Assembly: GCF_000687555.1 (NCBI RefSeq)
Contig: NZ_JHWJ01000013.1
Location: 62,001 to 126,000, forward strand
Length of the DNA stretch: 64,000 nt
Origin: [Clostridium] aerotolerans DSM 5434
GTDB lineage: Bacteria; Bacillota; Clostridia; Lachnospirales; Lachnospiraceae
Direction of reading: 5' to 3'
Part shown: positions 1 through 8,416 of the stretch, piece after piece
Layout: every line of letters starts with the position of its first letter
Position numbering within the stretch: the stretch's first letter is position 1
Notes under the pieces: generated by a model
The model's input: the letters and a program-made list of their open reading frames with translations, nothing else
What the model was told of the DNA's origin: nothing
Databases searched by the model: none
Program-made: the position numbers and the translations under genes

Positions 1-230
1 TCTTTGAAGAGCAGACCGAGGAATATAAGGAATCCGTTCTTCCAAAGGCAGTAAGAAAGCGTGTGGCAGTAGAAGCTTTAAGTGATTTTGGCTGGGGTAA
101 ATATGTTGGTCTTGACGGGGCATACGTGACCATGACAGGTTTTGGCGCCAGCGGTCCTGCAGGACAGTTGTTTGATCATTTTGGATTTACAGCTGAGCGG
201 GTTGCAGAGGTGGCAAAATCCTTATCATAA
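1..230 (+). CDS. tkt: Transketolase, C-terminal end (partial)
   Basis: The reading frame is open from the left edge (first full codon at base 3) to TAA at 228-230 and encodes about the last 75 residues of a transketolase. The tail shows the family's C-terminal pattern: basic and hydrophobic residues, then GASGPAGQLFDHFGFT, which matches the conserved FG-S-P-L--FGFT stretch of the C-terminal transketolase domain, then a short helix ending in AKSLS. Transketolase is cytosolic and transfers two-carbon units between sugar phosphates in the non-oxidative pentose phosphate pathway using thiamine diphosphate. The catalytic and cofactor-binding domains lie outside the window. A glucokinase gene begins 40 bp downstream on the same strand with no terminator between, so the two may be cotranscribed. 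Confidence 0.85.
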   Translation, partial: FEEQTEEYKESVLPKAVRKRVAVEALSDFGWGKYVGLDGAYVTMTGFGASGPAGQLFDHFGFTAERVAEVAKSLS

Positions 231-270
231 ATCCGGCATCTTGATACAAAAGGAAAAGGAGCATAAGGTC

Positions 271-1215
271 ATGGGAATGAAATGTATTGGTGTTGACGTA
301 GGCGGTACCTCTGTAAAGATGGGACTTTTTGAGGTTACGGGGGAGCTTTTACACAAATGGGAAGTAGGAACCAGAAAGGAAGAGGAAGGAAGATACATCC
401 TTGATGATGTGGCTGCCTCCATCTTAAAAGAACTGGAAGAGCTTAACATTTCCATTGATCAGATTCAGGGGGCCGGGCTTGGAATACCGGGCCCTGTTCT
501 GCCCAATGGCTATGTGGAAGTCTGCGTCAATTTAGGCTGGCGGGACCGCTACCCGGAACGGGAGTTAAGTGAACTCCTTCATGGACTGCCGGTAAAAAGC
601 GCCAACGATGCCAATGTAGCAGCTCTGGGAGAGATGTGGCAGGGCGGCGGAAAAGGCTATCACGATATTGTTATGGTCACCTTAGGAACCGGAGTAGGGG
701 GAGGCGTGATCATCGACGAGAAAATCGTGTCTGGAAGACATGGTCTGGCTGGAGAAATCGGACATATCCATGTCCGCAACGATGAAACAGAAACCTGCAA
801 CTGCGGCGGTGTAGGCTGCGTGGAGCAGGTTGCAAGTGCGACTGGAATCGCCAGAGAAGCCAAACGTATGATGGAATCAAAGGATACCTTATCCTCTTTA
901 AGAGGCTATGGCAGTCAGGTCACGGCAAAGAATGTGCTTGATGCAGCAAAGGCAGGAGATCCCCTGGCTCTGGAAGTGATGGAGGTCGTAGGACATTATC
1001 TTGGACTTTGCCTTTCTCAGGTCGCCATGACCGTAGATCCCGAAGTCTTTGTACTGGGCGGAGGCGTATCAAAAGCCGGCCAGTTCCTGATTGATATAGT
1101 CAATAAAAACTATGAAAAATTCACACCTATTTCTAAGAATAAGGGCAGTATTGTTCTGGCGACATTGGGGAATGACGCAGGAATATACGGTGCTGCAAGA
1201 CTGATTTTAGATTAG
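271..1215 (+). CDS. glcK: ROK-family glucokinase
   Basis: Encodes about 314 residues. The N-terminus has the ATP phosphate-binding motif DVGGTSVK (residues 9-16). NDANVAALGE near residue 112 carries the catalytic aspartate region, and TLGTGVGGG (about 138-145) is the second phosphate motif. The ROK zinc signature is complete: EIGH near 162-165, then CNCGGVGC with Cys at about 176, 178 and 183. Length and motifs match bacterial ROK glucokinases (glucose + ATP to glucose 6-phosphate, cytosol). The ATG at 271 is chosen because AGGAAAAGGA lies about 10 bases upstream; an upstream in-frame ATG at 142 would overlap the transketolase end and lacks a ribosome site. It lies just downstream of transketolase and is followed by a strong terminator. 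Another hexose or N-acyl sugar substrate cannot be excluded from motifs alone. Confidence 0.9.
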   Translation: MGMKCIGVDVGGTSVKMGLFEVTGELLHKWEVGTRKEEEGRYILDDVAASILKELEELNISIDQIQGAGLGIPGPVLPNGYVEVCVNLGWRDRYPERELSELLHGLPVKSANDANVAALGEMWQGGGKGYHDIVMVTLGTGVGGGVIIDEKIVSGRHGLAGEIGHIHVRNDETETCNCGGVGCVEQVASATGIAREAKRMMESKDTLSSLRGYGSQVTAKNVLDAAKAGDPLALEVMEVVGHYLGLCLSQVAMTVDPEVFVLGGGVSKAGQFLIDIVNKNYEKFTPISKNKGSIVLATLGNDAGIYGAARLILD

Positions 1216-1226
1216 GCGATAAACAG

Positions 1227-1280
1227 AATACCAGATATGGCTGATGCGTGTTTAAAAAGCCTTGTCTGGTATTTTTTTTC
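1227..1280 (+). terminator. Rho-independent terminator after glucokinase
   Basis: The arms AATACCAGA and TCTGGTATT pair and are followed by a run of eight T. It closes the tkt-glcK unit. Confidence 0.8.
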
Positions 1281-1309
1281 GTCCAGTCTTTTCCTGGGCC
1301 CTTCACTTA

Positions 1310-1337
1310 TTTACAATTTACTAAATTATGATATAAT
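1310..1337 (+). promoter_or_regulatory. Sigma-A-type promoter for the pyrophosphatase gene
   Basis: TTTACA (1310-1315), a 16-base spacer and TATAAT (1332-1337), with an extended -10 TG dinucleotide at 1329-1330. It predicts a start near 1344 and therefore a leader of about 190 nt before the pyrophosphatase start codon. Confidence 0.75.
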
Positions 1338-1379
1338 GGGAATACTTCACAAGACGAAACATGGGATGAAATGAGGAGA

Positions 1380-1484
1380 CCCCGGTTGTAGGACAACCAG
1401 GGCAATTATGAAAAATCTATGTGCAACTTGACTGATTAACTTGTTTAGATTGCTGTTTTTCTATACATTTAGTATAAAAAACAG
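1380..1484 (+). promoter_or_regulatory. Structured 5' leader with two hairpins, function unknown
   Basis: Two strong inverted repeats lie inside the predicted leader of the pyrophosphatase mRNA. The first (1380-1402) pairs CCCCGGTTGT with ACAACCAGGG across a three-base loop with one mismatch. The second (1453-1484) pairs CTGTTTTTCTATAC with GTATAAAAAACAG with one bulge. The second ends about 41 bases before the ribosome site. I do not recognise a known riboswitch class. The remainder of the 1216-1537 gap holds only the terminator and promoter listed separately. Confidence 0.4.
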
Positions 1485-1537
1485 ATGTGAACAGGATATG
1501 AACGGCCTGTAAACAGATTATGAAAAAAGGAGATACC

Positions 1538-3208
1538 ATGGGAGACAACCATAAAAATAGGAAAACTATCGTCATCGGTCATAAAAATCCGGATACGGAT
1601 TCCATCTGCTCTGCAGTCAGCTATGCGAATTTAAAGCGGATGATTACTGGTGAGGATTATCAGCCGGGACGTGCTGGGAGAGTCAATGAAGAGACCCAGT
1701 TCGTACTGAATTATTTCGGTATGGAAGCCCCGGAACTTATAGAGAACGTAAAGACCCAGGTTCTGGATATAGAGATCCGGGAGACCAAGGGCGTAAAGAA
1801 GAAATTATCTTTAAAAAAGGCATGGAACCTGATGCAGGAAGCAAATGTAGTCACCATTCCTGCCGTTACCTCTGACGGGATTTTGGAAGGGCTGATTACA
1901 GTTGGCGATATAGCCAAATCTTATATGAACGTATATGACAGCAGTATTTTATCCAAGGCATGTACCCAGTACTCCAATATTGTGGAGACGCTGGAGGGAA
2001 GTCTTGTCGTTGGAGATGACACGGCTTACTTTGATAAAGGAAAGGTTCTCATTGCAGCAGCCAATCCTGATATGATGGAATATTATATATCACAAGGGGA
2101 CCTTGTTATCCTTGGTAACCGGTATGAATCCCAGCTTTGTGCCATTGAGATGGAAGCGGCCTGTATCATCGTCTGCGAAGGTGCCGCTGTTTCCATGACC
2201 ATCAAAAAGCTGGCTCAGGAACGAGGCTGTACGGTCATGACAACTCCATATGATACGTATACCGCAGCCCGTCTTGTAAACCAGAGCATTCCCATCAGCT
2301 ACTTTATGAAGACCGAAGGGCTGATTACTTTTGAAGAAGAAGATTATATTGATGAAATCAAGGATGTGATGGCAAGCAAGCGTCACCGTGATTTCCCGGT
2401 TCTTGATAAGGACGGAAAATACAAGGGCATGATTTCCCGCCGTAACTTACTTGGAGCCAAGGGAAAACGTCTCATTCTTGTGGATCACAACGAGAGATCC
2501 CAGGCAGTAGAGGGAATGGAGAATGCGGAGATTTTAGAGATCATCGACCATCACAGACTGGGTACCGTGGAGACCATCGCGCCGGTATTCTTCCGCAACC
2601 AGCCGGTAGGCTGTACAGCCACCATCGTGTATCAGATGTATCAGGAGAACAATGTAAAGATAGAACCTCAGATCGCAGGGCTTCTTTGCAGCGCCATTAT
2701 TTCCGATACTTTGTTATTCCGTTCTCCTACCTGTACAGAAGCAGATAAGAAAGCGGCCCTTGCCCTGGCAGATATTGCAGGCATTGATGCGGATAAGTAT
2801 GCTTCCTGCATGTTTGAGGCTGCCAGCAACTTAAAGGGAAAAACAGACGGAGAGATCTTCTATCAGGATTTTAAAAAGTTCTCTGTTGGTAAGATCGCCT
2901 TTGGTGTAGGACAGATTACTTCTTTAAATGCGAAGGAGCTGGAAGAGCTGGAAGATCGTATGATCCCATATATGGTAAAGGCCAGAGAAGAACATGGCGT
3001 GGATATGATGTTCTTTATGCTTACCAATATTCTGACAGAATCCACCGTTCTCTTATGCGAGGGCCAGGGATCGAAACAGATGATTGTAAGAGCCTTCCGT
3101 GCCGATAACAAAGAAGACGATAAAAAGGAACATGTGGTAAGTCTTCCAGGCGTAGTATCCAGAAAGAAACAGTTGATTCCAAGTATTGTGTTAGCCGTTC
3201 AGGGATAA
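1538..3208 (+). CDS. Manganese-dependent family II inorganic pyrophosphatase with CBS and DRTGG domains
   Basis: About 556 residues, far longer than the roughly 310 of a plain family II pyrophosphatase. The DHH catalytic domain is split: HKNPDTDS (residues 15-22, metal ligands His15, Asp19, Asp21) opens it, then a CBS-like segment (about 70-125), a DRTGG-like segment (about 125-240) and a second CBS segment (about 245-300) are inserted before IDHHRLG (around residue 335), followed by the DHHA2 domain. Enzymes of this layout hydrolyse PPi in the cytosol and are known to respond to adenine nucleotides through CBS and to diadenosine polyphosphates when DRTGG is present. The start at 1538 is chosen for AAGGAG five bases upstream; an in-frame ATG at 1520 overlaps that site. 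A flavin reductase-like gene follows 13 bp later. Confidence 0.88.
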   Translation: MGDNHKNRKTIVIGHKNPDTDSICSAVSYANLKRMITGEDYQPGRAGRVNEETQFVLNYFGMEAPELIENVKTQVLDIEIRETKGVKKKLSLKKAWNLMQEANVVTIPAVTSDGILEGLITVGDIAKSYMNVYDSSILSKACTQYSNIVETLEGSLVVGDDTAYFDKGKVLIAAANPDMMEYYISQGDLVILGNRYESQLCAIEMEAACIIVCEGAAVSMTIKKLAQERGCTVMTTPYDTYTAARLVNQSIPISYFMKTEGLITFEEEDYIDEIKDVMASKRHRDFPVLDKDGKYKGMISRRNLLGAKGKRLILVDHNERSQAVEGMENAEILEIIDHHRLGTVETIAPVFFRNQPVGCTATIVYQMYQENNVKIEPQIAGLLCSAIISDTLLFRSPTCTEADKKAALALADIAGIDADKYASCMFEAASNLKGKTDGEIFYQDFKKFSVGKIAFGVGQITSLNAKELEELEDRMIPYMVKAREEHGVDMMFFMLTNILTESTVLLCEGQGSKQMIVRAFRADNKEDDKKEHVVSLPGVVSRKKQLIPSIVLAVQG

Positions 3209-3221
3209 GGAGGCCGGTTAT

Positions 3222-3836
3222 ATGAAAAACCCGGAAAAATCAGGTAAAGTTGAGTGGAAGCCTGGAAATATGCTTTATCCTCTTCCTGCTGTTATGGTAA
3301 GCTGCCAGAGAGAAGGAGAGAAGCCGAACATCATAACCGTTGCCTGGGCTGGTACCATTTGCTCCACTCCGGCCATGCTTTCCATATCCGTACGGAAGGA
3401 ACGATACTCTTATGATATTATAAAAGAGACCGGTGAATTTGTAGTCAACCTGGTTTCTAAGGAGTTAGTGAGAGCTGCGGACTACTGCGGCGTAAAATCC
3501 GGCAGAGATGTTGACAAATTCGCTCAGATGAGGTTGACGCCCTGCACCTTAAACCACATCAAAGCCCCTGGTATCGAAGAGAGTCCTGTTTGTCTTGCCT
3601 GTAAGGTGGTGGAAGTAAAGCACCTTGGAAGTCATGATATGTTTATCGCTGAGATCTTAGGCGTGACCGTCGATAACCGGTATATGGATGAGAAAAATAA
3701 ATTTCATTTAAATCAGGCCGGGCTTGTAGCCTATTCTCATGGGGAATACTTTGAGCTTGGAAAGAAGCTTGGAAGCTTTGGATATTCTGTGAGAAAGACG
3801 GACAAAAAGTCAGCCGGCAGGAGGAAGCGTAAATGA
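3222..3836 (+). CDS. Flavin reductase family (FMN-binding split-barrel) protein
   Basis: About 204 residues with AAGGAGG upstream of the ATG. The N-terminal half has the split-barrel flavin reductase pattern: PAVMVSCQREGEKPNIITVAWAG followed by CSTPAMLSISVRKERYSYDIIKETGEFVVNLVS, in which the loop after the second strand contacts FMN. The C-terminus is basic (KTDKKSAGRRKRK). Members bind FMN and reduce flavins or act as small flavoproteins; the in vivo electron partner is not visible here. It lies 13 bp after the pyrophosphatase stop and its last codons overlap the next gene by 4 bp (ATGA), so the three genes form one unit. Confidence 0.85.
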   Translation: MKNPEKSGKVEWKPGNMLYPLPAVMVSCQREGEKPNIITVAWAGTICSTPAMLSISVRKERYSYDIIKETGEFVVNLVSKELVRAADYCGVKSGRDVDKFAQMRLTPCTLNHIKAPGIEESPVCLACKVVEVKHLGSHDMFIAEILGVTVDNRYMDEKNKFHLNQAGLVAYSHGEYFELGKKLGSFGYSVRKTDKKSAGRRKRK

Positions 3837-4360
3837 CAGATAAGCGAAATAACATAACACTCATTGGAATGCCGGCCTCCGGCAAAAGCACCGTCGGTGT
3901 CCTTTTAGCAAAGCGTCTGGGATATTCCTTTGTGGACGTGGATATTGTGATACAGGAGCAGGAAGGAAAGCTTTTAAAGGAAATCATTGCAGAACGCGGC
4001 GATGACGGCTTTTTAGAGGTGGAGAACCGGATCAACCGGGAGCTTCATGTGTGCAAAAGTGTTATTGCCCCAGGCGGAAGTGTGATCTATGGAAAAGAGG
4101 CCATGGAGCATTTAAAGGAAATCAGTATCGTGGTCTATCTAAAGCTCAGCTATGAAAGCGTAAAGGAGCGTCTTGGCAATCTGGTGGACCGTGGCGTGGT
4201 TTTAAAAGACGGCATGACCCTTTACGATTTATACCAGGAGAGAGTGCCATATTACGAATCCTATGCAGATATTACCATCGATGAGACAGGTCTTGAAGCA
4301 GGAAATATCGTAGATCAGCTGAGAGGCATTATGGAAGAAAAATTTGGGCTTACTACATAA
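3833..4360 (+). CDS. aroK: Shikimate kinase-like P-loop kinase
   Basis: About 175 residues, the usual length for shikimate kinase. GMPASGKST (residues 12-20) is the Walker A loop; VDVD (about 35-38) holds the substrate/Mg aspartate; EVENRINRE (about 61-69) supplies the substrate arginine; APGGS (about 79-83) is the glycine pair that contacts shikimate; and RVPYYESYAD near 135-144 matches the C-terminal nucleotide-contact helix. The lid segment reads DRGVVLKDG rather than the usual RPLL, so substrate identity is somewhat less certain than the fold. Shikimate kinase phosphorylates shikimate in aromatic amino acid synthesis. The ATG overlaps the previous stop (ATGA), indicating translational coupling. 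A strong terminator follows. Confidence 0.8.
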   Translation: MTDKRNNITLIGMPASGKSTVGVLLAKRLGYSFVDVDIVIQEQEGKLLKEIIAERGDDGFLEVENRINRELHVCKSVIAPGGSVIYGKEAMEHLKEISIVVYLKLSYESVKERLGNLVDRGVVLKDGMTLYDLYQERVPYYESYADITIDETGLEAGNIVDQLRGIMEEKFGLTT

Positions 4361-4400
4361 AAATCGGTAAGGCTGATGCATGAATATACAAAAAATTAGT

Positions 4401-4440
4401 ATAAGGCGGAGAATGAAATCATATTCTCCGCCTTATTTTT
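4401..4440 (+). terminator. Rho-independent terminator after aroK-like gene
   Basis: AAGGCGGAGAAT pairs with ATTCTCCGCCTT and is followed by ATTTTTAT. It ends the pyrophosphatase unit. Confidence 0.9.
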
Positions 4441-4577
4441 ATAAAACGGTACGTATCTTTACAACGAAAATAAGTGGTTCTCAAAGAAGAAGGAAAAGCA
4501 TATGCATTAGAAAAAGACGCTTTGGGTTTGTAAAGCAATGAATTGCCTTAATTATTTTGTTTCTGCATGGGCCGTTC

Positions 4578-4604
4578 TTGACATATGTTGAAAAATATAA
4601 TAAT
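4578..4604 (+). promoter_or_regulatory. Probable promoter of the opp operon
   Basis: TTGACA (4578-4583) is followed after 15 bases by AATAAT (4599-4604). The spacing is short, and the neighbouring TATAAT at 4596-4601 is only 12 bases away, so the exact -10 is uncertain. The rest of the 4441-4700 gap shows no recognised riboswitch or small gene. Confidence 0.5.
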
Positions 4605-4700
4605 GTTACAAATACTTTTGGACAATAGTGTCTGAACAGAGGGATATTCTGTCAGATGCTATTTTTTTAAAATAATTATTAAACATGAGGGGGAACATTC

Positions 4701-6383
4701 ATGAAAAAAAACTTGAAAAAATTAGCAGCAATCAGTATGGCAGGCATTATGGCCTGGTCTTTGACCGCATGCGGGAATTCAAAGACAGTATCTCAGGAAA
4801 CGAAGGACTCTGCGGTCAAGGCGGAGACAAAAGAAGAAAGCAGTGAAGCGGGGAAGGTCTTAAATGTACATATTGATGTGGAAGTGGCATCCCTGGATCC
4901 ACAGATTGCCACCGATGGGACGTCTTTTGAAGTCATTGCGGATACGACCGATGGGCTCTATGAGCTGGACGCCGACGGAAAGCCGGTGCCAGCACTTGCA
5001 GAAAGCGTAGAGAAAAGCGAAGATGGACTCACCCTCACCTATCATTTAAGAGATGCCAAATGGTCCAACGGCACTCCGGTGACTGCCAAAGATTTTGTAT
5101 TTGCCTGGAAGCGGGCCGTTGACCCGAAGACAGCAAGTGAATATGCATTTATCGTGGGAATTGCAGGAATTAAAAATGCAGATGCAGTGGCAGCCGGTGA
5201 AAAGCCTCTGGAAGAGCTTGGTGTCACAGCCGTGGATGACAAGACGTTAAAGGTAGAGCTTGACGTTCCGGTCCCTTATTTTGAATCCTTAATGGCATTC
5301 CCCACCTTTTATCCGGTGAATCAGGAATTCTTTGAAAAAACAGGAGATCAGTATGCCTCAACCCCGGATACCCTGTTATCCAACGGACCATATAAGATTA
5401 CCTCTTACGAACCGGCGGCAACTACCATTACCCTGGAGAAGAACAAGGACTACTGGGACGCAGATAAGGTAAAGCTTGACGGAATGAAGTATCAGGTCAT
5501 CAAGGATTCTCAGCAGGCCATTCTGGCATATCAGAATGGGGATTTAGACGTAGTGACCTTATCAGGAGAACAGGTGGAACAGTTCCAGGCTGACCCTGAA
5601 TTTAAGAATATTATGGCAGGCTATTTATGGTATCTATCCCCCAATACCAAGGTGAAGGGGCTTGAAAACTTAAATTTGAGAAAAGCATTGTCTCTTTCCT
5701 TTGATAAGGAGGCTGTGTGCGCCAATATCTTAAAGGATGGATCCATTCCTGCTTACTTTGCAGTTCCAACCTTGCTGGCGGCTGGACCCGATGGAAAGGA
5801 CTACAGAGAGAGCGCAGGCAATAATTATTTTAAGACTGACAAGGCAGAAGCCTTAAAGTATTGGGAGGAAGCAAAGAAAGAGTTGGGAGTCGACAGCCTT
5901 ACCTATACCATGATCGTTGAGGATACGGAGTCAGCCATTAATGTTGCCCAGTTCTTACAATCGGAGATTCAGACCACCCTTCCCGGAATCACCATCACTC
6001 TGGAGCAGATGCCAAAGAAAAACCGTGTGGAGAGAATGCAGGAAGGACAGTTTGAGATAGGCCTTACCCGCTGGGGACCGGACTATGCCGATCCTATGAC
6101 TTATCTTGATATGTGGACCACAGACAGCCCCAATAACTATGGCTTCTGGTCCAATAAGGACTACGATTCCATCATAGAATCCAGCAAAAAGGGAGAGCTT
6201 GCCCTTGATCCGGCAAAACGATGGAAGGCCCTGATTGATGCAGAAAAAATCGTTTGCGACGACGCAGTCATCTTCCCGGTATACCAAAAGGGCAATGCAG
6301 TGATGCAGAAGGCAAATGTGGAAGGCATTGACTTCCATTCCATAGCAATTAACCGTTATTTTAAAAATACAGTCAAGAATTAA
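4701..6383 (+). CDS. oppA: Oligopeptide ABC transporter substrate-binding lipoprotein
   Basis: About 560 residues. It begins with a lipoprotein signal peptide: KK-rich N-terminus, hydrophobic core and lipobox LTAC with Cys24 as the lipidated residue, followed by a Ser/Lys/Glu-rich tether. The mature part is a family 5 solute-binding protein, with the diagnostic opening LDPQIATDGTSFEVI, then LTYHLRDAKWSNGTPVTAKDFVFAWKR and the late RWGPDYADPMTYLD segment typical of OppA and DppA. It would sit on the outer face of the membrane and hand peptides to OppBC. GAGGGGG precedes the ATG. It is the first gene of a five-gene operon with both permeases and both ATPases, making oligopeptide import the likely role; the preferred peptide length cannot be read from sequence. 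Confidence 0.93.
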   Translation: MKKNLKKLAAISMAGIMAWSLTACGNSKTVSQETKDSAVKAETKEESSEAGKVLNVHIDVEVASLDPQIATDGTSFEVIADTTDGLYELDADGKPVPALAESVEKSEDGLTLTYHLRDAKWSNGTPVTAKDFVFAWKRAVDPKTASEYAFIVGIAGIKNADAVAAGEKPLEELGVTAVDDKTLKVELDVPVPYFESLMAFPTFYPVNQEFFEKTGDQYASTPDTLLSNGPYKITSYEPAATTITLEKNKDYWDADKVKLDGMKYQVIKDSQQAILAYQNGDLDVVTLSGEQVEQFQADPEFKNIMAGYLWYLSPNTKVKGLENLNLRKALSLSFDKEAVCANILKDGSIPAYFAVPTLLAAGPDGKDYRESAGNNYFKTDKAEALKYWEEAKKELGVDSLTYTMIVEDTESAINVAQFLQSEIQTTLPGITITLEQMPKKNRVERMQEGQFEIGLTRWGPDYADPMTYLDMWTTDSPNNYGFWSNKDYDSIIESSKKGELALDPAKRWKALIDAEKIVCDDAVIFPVYQKGNAVMQKANVEGIDFHSIAINRYFKNTVKN

Positions 6384-6410
6384 TGGCTGATTGAGATAGG
6401 AGAGATACCC

Positions 6411-7355
6411 TTGAAACGATACGTTGCAAAGCGGGTCTGTATTTCTTTGGCGACCTTACTGGCAATCCTTTTTATCCTGTTTTTAATGCTGGAGCTGATG
6501 CCAGGGTCCCCCTTTAACGATGAAAAGCTGACCCAGTCCCAGGTAGCTCTTTTAAATGAAAAGTATGGGCTTGACCAGCCTGTCTACTACCGCTTTATCC
6601 AGTATGTGAAGCATATGGTGACCGGAGATTTTGGAGTGTCCTATACCATTTCCAAGAACACCTCCATCACCACACTTTTAGCCTCCAGACTTCCGGTGTC
6701 TATCCGCATCGGAGGTCAGGCTGTGCTTCTTGGAACCATCATAGGGCTGTTTTTGGGGCTTTTGGCAGCTTTAAAGCATAACACCGTATTTGATACGTTA
6801 ACTACGGTTATTTCCGTACTGGGAGTCAGTCTTCCGTCCTATGTGTTCGCCCTGGCGCTTTCTTATTCCCTGGGATACCGGGTCCATTGGTTTCCGCTGT
6901 TGTATCAGCAGGAAGCGGCTGTCAAATCCTCTGTACTGCCCACTATATCCCTTGCCATGTTCACGGTGGCTACGGTGGCCCGTTTTACCAGAACGGAGAT
7001 GCTTGAGGTTCTGGGCTCTGATTACATGCTGCTGGCAGAAAGCAAGGGACTTCCTGAGTGGAGGCTTATTATGGTTCATGGATTAAAAAATGCCCTGATT
7101 CCCATTATCACAGTTCTGGCACCTCTCGTTGTCAGTCTGATGACAGGCTCTCTTGTGGTGGAGAAAATATTTTCCATACCGGGAATAGGAAGTCTTTTAG
7201 TCACCGCTATACAGTCCAATGATTATAACGTCATTGTGACTCTGGCCTTTATCTACAGTGCCATGTACATTGGTATCATGCTTTTTGTGGATATCCTATA
7301 CGGAATCATTGATCCACGCATCCGTCTGGCAAAGGAGGGGAATTATGAGCACTGA
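6411..7355 (+). CDS. oppB: Oligopeptide ABC transporter permease OppB
   Basis: About 314 residues starting at a TTG (6411) with AGGAGA six bases upstream; no ATG lies nearby in frame. The protein has the DppB/OppB layout: an N-terminal membrane helix (roughly 9-30), a long external segment ending in GDFGVSYT, then five further helices. The ABC-coupling (EAA) loop is visible as LLAESKGLPEWRLIMVHGLKNALIPI. It forms the membrane channel with OppC. It follows oppA by 27 bp and its last 11 bp overlap the oppC start. Confidence 0.93.
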   Translation: MKRYVAKRVCISLATLLAILFILFLMLELMPGSPFNDEKLTQSQVALLNEKYGLDQPVYYRFIQYVKHMVTGDFGVSYTISKNTSITTLLASRLPVSIRIGGQAVLLGTIIGLFLGLLAALKHNTVFDTLTTVISVLGVSLPSYVFALALSYSLGYRVHWFPLLYQQEAAVKSSVLPTISLAMFTVATVARFTRTEMLEVLGSDYMLLAESKGLPEWRLIMVHGLKNALIPIITVLAPLVVSLMTGSLVVEKIFSIPGIGSLLVTAIQSNDYNVIVTLAFIYSAMYIGIMLFVDILYGIIDPRIRLAKEGNYEH

Positions 7356-8406
7356 TCAGAAAGCTGCAGAGTCCTTTGAATTTCTGTCCGATGATTTTCT
7401 CCTGGCAGAGAACCAGAACCTTGGCATGGATCAGGTATATCCGGCCCGTTCCTATTGGAGCGACGTTTTCTCTGCATTTATAAAGAATAAAGGGGCCGTC
7501 ATTGGCCTCATAGCTATTTTATTCATCATCTTTTTTGCCATTGCTGGTCCTTATATGAATGGTTATACCTATGATGGACAGATTATTGCCAACCAGAACC
7601 TTGCACCCAGAATACCGGTTCTTGAAACCTGGGGAATCTTTGACGGAACGGAGCGCATGTCCACCTCCACGGGCGTGAATGTCGTAAATAAATATGTAAA
7701 TCCAGGTAAGACAACAGGTCTGGAATCCACCTACTACTGGTTTGGTACGGATGTTCTTGGGAGGGATCTTTTCACCCGGACATTTATGGGTACCCGGATA
7801 TCCTTATACATTGCTCTGGTCGCAGTCATCGTTGATCTTTGCTTTGGGATGAGTTATGGGCTGATCAGCGGATATTTTGGGGGAGCGGTGGATAATATCA
7901 TGCAGCGGTTTGCGGAAATTTTAAATGGAATTCCCACCCTTGTCATCGTGACCCTTCTTATGCTGGTCTTAAAGCCGGGGTTATTTACCATTACCCTGGC
8001 ACTTGCCATTACGGGCTGGATTGGAATGAACCGGATTGCCAGAGCTCAGGTATTAAAGCTTAAAGAGCAGGAATTTGTTCTTGCCTCAAAGACACTTGGG
8101 GCAGGAGATTTTTACGTTATATTTAAAGAAATTCTTCCAAATATATTTGGGCAGCTGATCATCATGTCCATGTTTTCCATACCAAATGCTATCTTTACGG
8201 AAGCCTTCCTAGCTTTCATCGGTCTTGGAGTTCCGGCTCCGCTGGCCTCCCTGGGGTCCCTGATCAGCGACTCCTTTAAGTCATTTACCACCCATCCGTA
8301 TATGATTATTTCTCCCGTTCTGGTGCTGGCTATTATCATGCTGAGCTTTAACATGCTGGCAGACGGACTCCGGGATGCATTTGATCCAAAAATGAAGGAG
8401 ATATAG
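7345..8406 (+). CDS. oppC: Oligopeptide ABC transporter permease OppC
   Basis: About 353 residues. The ATG at 7345 is preceded by AAAGGAGG inside the oppB end and overlaps the oppB stop by 11 bp, a classic coupled start. A soluble N-terminus of about 45 residues leads to a first helix (KNKGAVIGLIAILFIIFFAIAG), then a large external loop ending in the OppC/DppC hallmark FGTDVLGRDLFTR. Five more helices follow, with the EAA loop at VLASKTLGAGDFYVIFKEILPNI. The external loop between helix 1 and FGTD is longer than in short DppC proteins, as expected for OppC. It pairs with OppB. Confidence 0.93.
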   Translation: MSTDQKAAESFEFLSDDFLLAENQNLGMDQVYPARSYWSDVFSAFIKNKGAVIGLIAILFIIFFAIAGPYMNGYTYDGQIIANQNLAPRIPVLETWGIFDGTERMSTSTGVNVVNKYVNPGKTTGLESTYYWFGTDVLGRDLFTRTFMGTRISLYIALVAVIVDLCFGMSYGLISGYFGGAVDNIMQRFAEILNGIPTLVIVTLLMLVLKPGLFTITLALAITGWIGMNRIARAQVLKLKEQEFVLASKTLGAGDFYVIFKEILPNIFGQLIIMSMFSIPNAIFTEAFLAFIGLGVPAPLASLGSLISDSFKSFTTHPYMIISPVLVLAIIMLSFNMLADGLRDAFDPKMKEI

Positions 8407-8416
8407 GAGGCGTGTC

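Noticed and set aside
1344-1537. Known metal or nucleotide riboswitch in the pyrophosphatase leader
   Set aside because: Motifs of the manganese (yybP-ykoY), c-di-AMP, ZTP and c-di-GMP classes were looked for by eye and not found.
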